Shown in pieces: positions 6,676-9,879 of a stretch of 9,879 nucleotides of DNA. The stretch's first letter is position 1. Every line of letters starts with the position of its first letter. The position numbers were made by a program, and so were the translations under genes. Origin of the DNA: an uncultured Verrucomicrobiota bacterium (GTDB lineage Bacteria > Verrucomicrobiota > Verrucomicrobiae > Opitutales > Opitutaceae); the NCBI GenBank assembly GCA_946482165.1, contig CAMLQS010000183.1:1-9879 (forward strand), read 5' to 3'. Below the pieces are notes generated by a model. The model was not told the origin of the DNA. It saw only the letters and a program-made list of their open reading frames with translations, and ran no database searches.

Positions 6676-7242
6676 ATGGAAATTCATCGGATTATCCGGG
6701 TAGGCGCGATGTTGGCTCTGCTGGTCATGGCCGGTTGCGCAAAGGGAGGGGAAGCCGGCGCGTCGCGCGTGGATGTGAAGGAGGCGAAGGTGGCGGCGGG
6801 AGCGGAAGCCAAGGGAGCGGAGGCTTATTTCCCTCTTACGGTGGGGGACAAGGCGTTGCGGGTGCAGATCGTGGTGACGCAAGACGAACAGCAGCGTGGT
6901 CTCATGGGCCGGCGCGATCTGGGGCCTGACGACGGCATGGTCTTTGTTTATCCGATGCCGCAGCAGATGAGTTTCTGGATGCGCAACACTCCGACGCCCT
7001 TGGACATCGGCTTCTTTACGCCGGATGGCGTGCTCGGCGAAATGCAAGCGATGTATCCGTTTGACGAGACGCCGGTGCGCTCGGCCGGCTCCGACTACAC
7101 ACTCGCTTTGGAGGTTAACCAAGGCTGGTTCGCAAAGCAGGGGCTCAAGCCCGGCGCGAAAGTGAATCTTTCGCAGCTGGCGGAGGCGCTGCGCGCGCGC
7201 GGCTTTCGGCCGGAGCGCTATTCGGTCAGGGCGGAGCAATAA
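6676..7242 (+). CDS. DUF192 family outer-membrane lipoprotein
   Basis: DUF192 protein of 188 residues, molecular function unknown. The first 20 residues are a lipoprotein signal peptide (basic MEIHRIIR, hydrophobic core, lipobox VMAG with lipid-accepting Cys21). Ala at +2 predicts sorting to the outer membrane. Residues about 22-50 are an Ala/Lys/Glu-rich linker. The DUF192 domain spans about 51-167 and shows its usual landmarks: RGLMGRRDLGPDDGMVFVY (74-92), the hallmark FWMRNTPTPLDIGFF (100-114), and the C-terminal LEVNQGWFAKQGLKPGAKV (145-163). A tail of about 20 residues ends the protein. AGGAG six bases upstream makes the start firm. The gene runs toward the DUF481 gene 71 bases further on, but a hairpin and a TTGACA element lie between, so separate transcription is likely. 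The family call is very secure. Confidence 0.94.
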   Translation: MEIHRIIRVGAMLALLVMAGCAKGGEAGASRVDVKEAKVAAGAEAKGAEAYFPLTVGDKALRVQIVVTQDEQQRGLMGRRDLGPDDGMVFVYPMPQQMSFWMRNTPTPLDIGFFTPDGVLGEMQAMYPFDETPVRSAGSDYTLALEVNQGWFAKQGLKPGAKVNLSQLAEALRARGFRPERYSVRAEQ

Positions 7243-7251
7243 ACCGGCGTA

Positions 7252-7274
7252 GCTCCCGGCTCGCCGGGTGGAGC
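7252..7274 (+). repeat. GC-rich imperfect hairpin between the DUF192 and DUF481 genes
   Basis: CCCGGC at 7255-7260 and GCCGGG at 7263-7268 make a tight perfect stem. An alternative outer pairing of GCTCC (7252-7256) with GGAGC (7270-7274) extends it. No T-tract follows, so intrinsic termination is doubtful. It ends three bases before the TTGACA element, so it may instead influence the downstream promoter. Confidence 0.4.
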
Positions 7275-7276
7275 GG

Positions 7277-7305
7277 TTGACAGGGATGTCGCGGCGGGTT
7301 TCATC
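7277..7305 (+). promoter_or_regulatory. Possible sigma-70-type promoter for the DUF481 gene
   Basis: A perfect TTGACA (7277-7282) is followed after 16 bases by TTTCAT (7299-7304) or after 17 by TTCATC (7300-7305), both poor -10 matches. The ATG at 7314 lies only about 9 bases beyond, so transcription from here would give a leaderless or nearly leaderless message. No Shine-Dalgarno sequence precedes that ATG, which is consistent with the idea. Confidence 0.35.
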
Positions 7306-7313
7306 CGCGCTCC

Positions 7314-8357
7314 ATGCAAAACCTCAACCTTGGCAGAACCTTGGGTGTTGCGATCGGCCTCGTGGCTTCCACCGCCATTTCCCCGGCGGACACGATCGAA
7401 ACCAAGAACGGCGCCCGTCTCATCGGCACGGTCAAAACGGTGGACGGCGGCTCCATCGTGCTCGAAACGGACTACGCCGGCCCGATCACGATCAAGCAGG
7501 CGGAGGTCGTTAAACTCGAGATCGAAAAACCGCTCGTGATCCGGCTGGCCGGAGGGACGACGATGGAGGGAACCGTCACCGCGACGCCCGATGGCAAGCT
7601 CACGATCAAGGGCCAGGATGGGACGATCAGCACCACGGTCGACAAAGTCGCGACCACGTGGGCTCCCGGGAAAACCGACCCGGCGGTGCTTCAGCTGATG
7701 CGGAAGTGGCGATACGAGGCGTCCTTCGATATTTCGGGCAAGACGGGCAACAGCGAGCAACTCGGCTACGGCGGCGGCGCCAAGGCGACGCTGGCCGGTC
7801 CGCAGGACACCCTGGTGTTCTACACCGACTTCAGCTATCAACGCACGAACGGCGTGAAGTCCGAGGACAAGGCGCGCGTGGGTGTCGATTACTCCAGCTA
7901 CCTCAGCAAGCGGGTCACTTGGTATTCCCGCGACGAAGGCGGCTACGACAACGTGAAGGACATCGACTTCTACAATGTCGCGGCGACGGGCTTCGGTTAC
8001 GATTTCATCCAGAACATGCCGCAGCAGAAGCTCACGGGCCGCCTCGGTCTTTCGTATCGATACGAAGACTACGGCGCCCCCGGGACGGACGACGTGCGCA
8101 GCGCGGGTCTCGATCTCGGATTGGCGCACCACTATCGTTTCGAGAACGCGGTGATGAACAACGCCATCACCTATGTGCCGTCCTTCGCGGATTTCACGAA
8201 CTACCGCGCGATCCACGACTCGAACCTGGAGTTTCCCCTTTCGGGCAGCTGGAAATTCCGCGTGGGCGTGAACAACGACTACACCAGCCAGCCGAGTTCG
8301 GGCGTCGAGAAGCTGGACACGACCTACTACGGCAAGTTCGTGCTGAACTGGCAGTGA
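7314..8357 (+). CDS. DUF481 outer-membrane beta-barrel protein with doubled N-terminal module
   Basis: Outer-membrane protein of 347 residues in the DUF481 family, which includes the E. coli salt-induced YdiY type. Residues 1-26 look like a signal peptide (charged start, hydrophobic GVAIGLVASTA, cleavage near SPA-D). Next come two similar SH3-like modules of about 40 residues, 33-70 (GARLIGTVKTVDGGSIVLET) and 81-116 (GTTMEGTVTATPDGKLTIKG). They share the pattern G-x-x-x-x-GTV-x-x-x-x-G and look like an internal duplication. The DUF481 barrel covers about 130-347, rich in alternating aromatic and polar strands (WRYEASFDISGKTGNSE, LVFYTDFSYQRT) and ending YYGKFVLNWQ. A barrel normally ends in Phe or Trp; here Trp is second to last. 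The start lacks a Shine-Dalgarno sequence, and a strong terminator follows the stop. The physiological role is unknown, with porin-like or envelope-stress functions possible. Confidence 0.9.
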   Translation: MQNLNLGRTLGVAIGLVASTAISPADTIETKNGARLIGTVKTVDGGSIVLETDYAGPITIKQAEVVKLEIEKPLVIRLAGGTTMEGTVTATPDGKLTIKGQDGTISTTVDKVATTWAPGKTDPAVLQLMRKWRYEASFDISGKTGNSEQLGYGGGAKATLAGPQDTLVFYTDFSYQRTNGVKSEDKARVGVDYSSYLSKRVTWYSRDEGGYDNVKDIDFYNVAATGFGYDFIQNMPQQKLTGRLGLSYRYEDYGAPGTDDVRSAGLDLGLAHHYRFENAVMNNAITYVPSFADFTNYRAIHDSNLEFPLSGSWKFRVGVNNDYTSQPSSGVEKLDTTYYGKFVLNWQ

Positions 8358-8412
8358 ACGGCCGGGCCCGGCGAGGACGCGTTTGCCCGCGTCGTCGGCC
8401 TGAGCCTAAAGG

Positions 8413-8448
8413 ACGCCCGTCCGCGAGACTTCCGCGACGGGCGTTTTT
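8413..8448 (+). terminator. Rho-independent terminator of the DUF481 gene
   Basis: A nine-base stem, ACGCCCGTC (8413-8421) with GACGGGCGT (8436-8444), is followed directly by five T residues (8444-8448). An alternative fold bulges one C and adds a CGCG/CGCG pairing. This is the best terminator in the window and lies 55 bases after the DUF481 stop. It is also only 16 bases before the next ATG, leaving little room for a separate promoter for the phosphoesterase gene. Confidence 0.88.
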
Positions 8449-8464
8449 GTGCCTTCATGGGTTT

Positions 8465-8950
8465 ATGTCGCGGGTGAAGAAAAAGGATTTGTCCGGCGGG
8501 GGCGAGCGGCCTTGGCGCATTGCCGTATTTGGCGACACGCACGACCGGTTTCCGCCGGAATTGCCCGGGCGCATGGCCGAGGCGGACGAGATCTGGCATC
8601 TCGGCGACGTCTGCGAGCCGGCGACGCTCGTCGAGTTCGAGCTGCTCGGCCGGCCCTTGGTGGTCGTGCGCGGAAACAACGACTGGCTCGAGCGATGGCC
8701 GCTGACGCGGCGCTTGGAGCGATGCGGAAGGGTTTTTCACCTTGAGCACATCGCGCCGCGTCGTGCGTCGCCGGGAGCCGAATTTGTGTTGAGCGGGCAC
8801 ACGCATGTGCCGTCCGACAGATTGGACGCGATGGGAGTGCGGTGGTTGAATCCGGGTTGCATTTCGAGGCCTCGCGCCGTGGTGCGGAGTTTCGCGTGGT
8901 TGATGATCGCGCCGGACGGCTCCGTAGCTTGGGAGACGGTGGCACTGTGA
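8465..8950 (+). CDS. Calcineurin-like metallophosphoesterase (YfcE/MJ0936-type)
   Basis: Small dinuclear-metal phosphoesterase of 161 residues. Metal-binding motifs in order: GDTHDR at 23-28 (Asp and His ligands), GDVCE at 47-51 (bridging Asp), GNND at 70-73 (Asn ligand and catalytic region) and GHTHVP at 111-116 (two His ligands). The family usually has a further His in an HG motif before GHTH. The candidate here is His95 in FHLEHI, without the Gly and only about 15 residues before GHTH, so this part is shorter than usual. Characterised relatives hydrolyse phosphodiesters, but the natural substrate here is unknown. ATG 8465 gives a compact product starting MSRVKKKD; no Shine-Dalgarno sequence is seen, and GTG or upstream starts would run into the terminator. 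The stop codon overlaps the start of the AEC transporter gene. The family is clear, though activity could be affected by the short region. Confidence 0.88.
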   Translation: MSRVKKKDLSGGGERPWRIAVFGDTHDRFPPELPGRMAEADEIWHLGDVCEPATLVEFELLGRPLVVVRGNNDWLERWPLTRRLERCGRVFHLEHIAPRRASPGAEFVLSGHTHVPSDRLDAMGVRWLNPGCISRPRAVVRSFAWLMIAPDGSVAWETVAL

Positions 8951-9879
8951 GGGCGGTGCTGGAGTTGCTCGCGCCGATTTTTCTGCTCGTGGCGCTGGGC
9001 GCCGCCTTGCAACGCGGCGGTTTTTTCCGGCCGGGCGTGGTCCCGGGGCTGAATCGGCTCTGCTACTGGGTGGGCTTGCCGGCGTTGATTGTCGCGAGCT
9101 TGGCGCGAGGCGGCGAGGGCGCCGGCGGCGGGTGGGCGGCGTGGGGCGGGCGCGGACTCGGAGCGATGGCGGGCGCCACCTTGGCTGTTGCGGTGCTGGG
9201 ATGGGCGACTTCCGGCGCGTTGGGGCTGCGTTGGGCGGAGCGAGGCACCTTCACCCAGGCGTTCTTCCGCGGTAATCTGGCCTTCGTCGGGTTGCCGATT
9301 CTGCTCAAGGCGCCCGGAGTCGACGCGGCTGCGGTGATGCTGCTTTTGGCGCCGATGATGGTGCTCTACAACGTGCTCGCGGTGGGGGCCTTGGTCGCCA
9401 GCCGCCATGGGCTTGGTTTCGCGACCTTGCGACCCTTGGCGGGCGAGTGGCTGCGAAACCCGATCATTTGGGCGAGTGCCATCGGGGGGCTCGCCTATGC
9501 GCAGGGTTGGGTGCTGCCCATGGCGGTGGGCGAGACGATGGGGCTTCTCGGAAAGATGTCGGTTCCGTTGGCTTTGGTGACGATAGGCGCGGTGCTGGCG
9601 GCGTTGCCGATCGGAGCTTGGCGTGGCGCGGCGTGGGCGACGGTTGCGGGCAAGGTCGTGCTATCTCCGTTGTTGGGATGCGGCCTGGCGGTCTGGCTTG
9701 GCATCGCGGGCGCGGACCGGTTGATGCTTTTGGTGGCGCTGGCGTGTCCGACGGCGGTGGTCTCCTACACGATGGCGGGGGCGATGGGAGGCGACGAGGC
9801 GCTGGCGGCGCAAGCGGTGGTTTTAAGCACCTTGGCTTCGGCGCCGGTGCTCGCGGTGATTCTCGCCTGCTGCACCTAG
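8947..9879 (+). CDS. AEC family transporter (auxin efflux carrier/malate permease type)
   Basis: Integral membrane secondary transporter of the AEC family (TC 2.A.69), 310 residues, complete, with its TAG as the last three bases of the window. The frame is open upstream, but the GTG at 8947-8949 overlaps the preceding TGA as GTGA and puts the protein start directly before the first helix (LELLAPIFLLVALGAALQRG), as usual in this family. GGGAG at 8931-8935, 11 bases upstream, could serve as a weak ribosome binding site. About ten hydrophobic segments are visible in two halves split by a hydrophilic stretch near residues 150-165. Family landmarks are LNRLCYWVGLPALIV at about 35-50, FFRGNLAFVGLPILL at about 105-120, and NPIIWASAIGGLAYAQG near 175. 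Relatives export or import organic anions such as malate; the substrate here is unknown. Overlap with the phosphoesterase gene implies translational coupling. Confidence 0.92.
   Translation: MRAVLELLAPIFLLVALGAALQRGGFFRPGVVPGLNRLCYWVGLPALIVASLARGGEGAGGGWAAWGGRGLGAMAGATLAVAVLGWATSGALGLRWAERGTFTQAFFRGNLAFVGLPILLKAPGVDAAAVMLLLAPMMVLYNVLAVGALVASRHGLGFATLRPLAGEWLRNPIIWASAIGGLAYAQGWVLPMAVGETMGLLGKMSVPLALVTIGAVLAALPIGAWRGAAWATVAGKVVLSPLLGCGLAVWLGIAGADRLMLLVALACPTAVVSYTMAGAMGGDEALAAQAVVLSTLASAPVLAVILACCT

Noticed and set aside
3954..6929. A 991-codon open frame on the plus strand, antisense to the M24 peptidase, Fpg and SGNH genes
   Set aside because: It encodes low-complexity Gly/Ala/Glu/Arg-rich sequence with no domain and covers three well-supported genes on the other strand. 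It is an effect of high third-position GC, which removes stops from the complementary frame.
7218..8216. Minus-strand frame of 332 codons antisense to the DUF481 gene
   Set aside because: The plus strand has a signal peptide, DUF481 barrel pattern and terminator, while the antisense product shows no family features.
7658..8464. Upstream extension of the metallophosphoesterase frame to 7658
   Set aside because: The extension overlaps the DUF481 gene and its terminator and is low-complexity. The phosphoesterase domain needs only the sequence from ATG 8465.
8842..8946. Earlier ATG start for the AEC transporter
   Set aside because: It would add 35 non-hydrophobic residues lying inside the phosphoesterase coding sequence. 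The GTG at 8947 places the start at the first helix and gives a typical GTGA overlap.

Overview
The window is GC-rich chromosomal DNA, densely packed with genes of ordinary bacterial housekeeping type. The gene set includes a type II secretion/type IV pilus-type ATPase, an outer-membrane DUF481 protein and an outer-membrane lipoprotein, which points to a Gram-negative (diderm) bacterium. The style of the proteins and the near absence of Shine-Dalgarno sequences would fit the Opitutaceae side of the Verrucomicrobiota. That placement is my inference and was not tested. I see no phage, insertion sequence, CRISPR array, tRNA or rRNA.

Layout. (1) 1-1729, minus strand: an NAD kinase that runs off the left edge, preceded by a TlyA-type rRNA 2'-O-methyltransferase. 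The 138-base gap between them holds seven near-identical heptanucleotides and two small palindromes. (2) 1730-1897: a divergent intergenic region. (3) 1898-3863, plus strand: a GspE/PilB-like ATPase with two predicted N-terminal membrane segments in place of the usual N-terminal domain, followed by a four-helix membrane protein of CvpA-like topology. (4) 3897-6617, minus strand: a three-gene unit transcribed as M24 metallopeptidase, formamidopyrimidine-DNA glycosylase (Fpg) and SGNH/GDSL hydrolase, with gaps of about 30 bases. The Fpg has lost three of its four zinc-finger cysteines. (5) 6676-8357, plus strand: a DUF192 lipoprotein with the only strong ribosome binding site in the window, then a DUF481 outer-membrane protein that ends at a clear rho-independent terminator. 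(6) 8465-9879, plus strand: a small metallophosphoesterase whose stop codon overlaps the GTG start of an AEC-family transporter that ends exactly at the window edge.

How the genes fit together: tlyA-nadK are translation and cofactor housekeeping. The M24 peptidase, Fpg and SGNH genes look like a co-transcribed but functionally mixed set. The DUF192 and DUF481 genes both encode envelope proteins. The phosphodiesterase and AEC transporter are probably translationally coupled. I found no convincing undescribed multi-gene system. The most distinctive items are the zincless Fpg, the membrane-anchored orphan secretion-type ATPase with its membrane-protein partner, and the heptad repeat cluster between tlyA and nadK.
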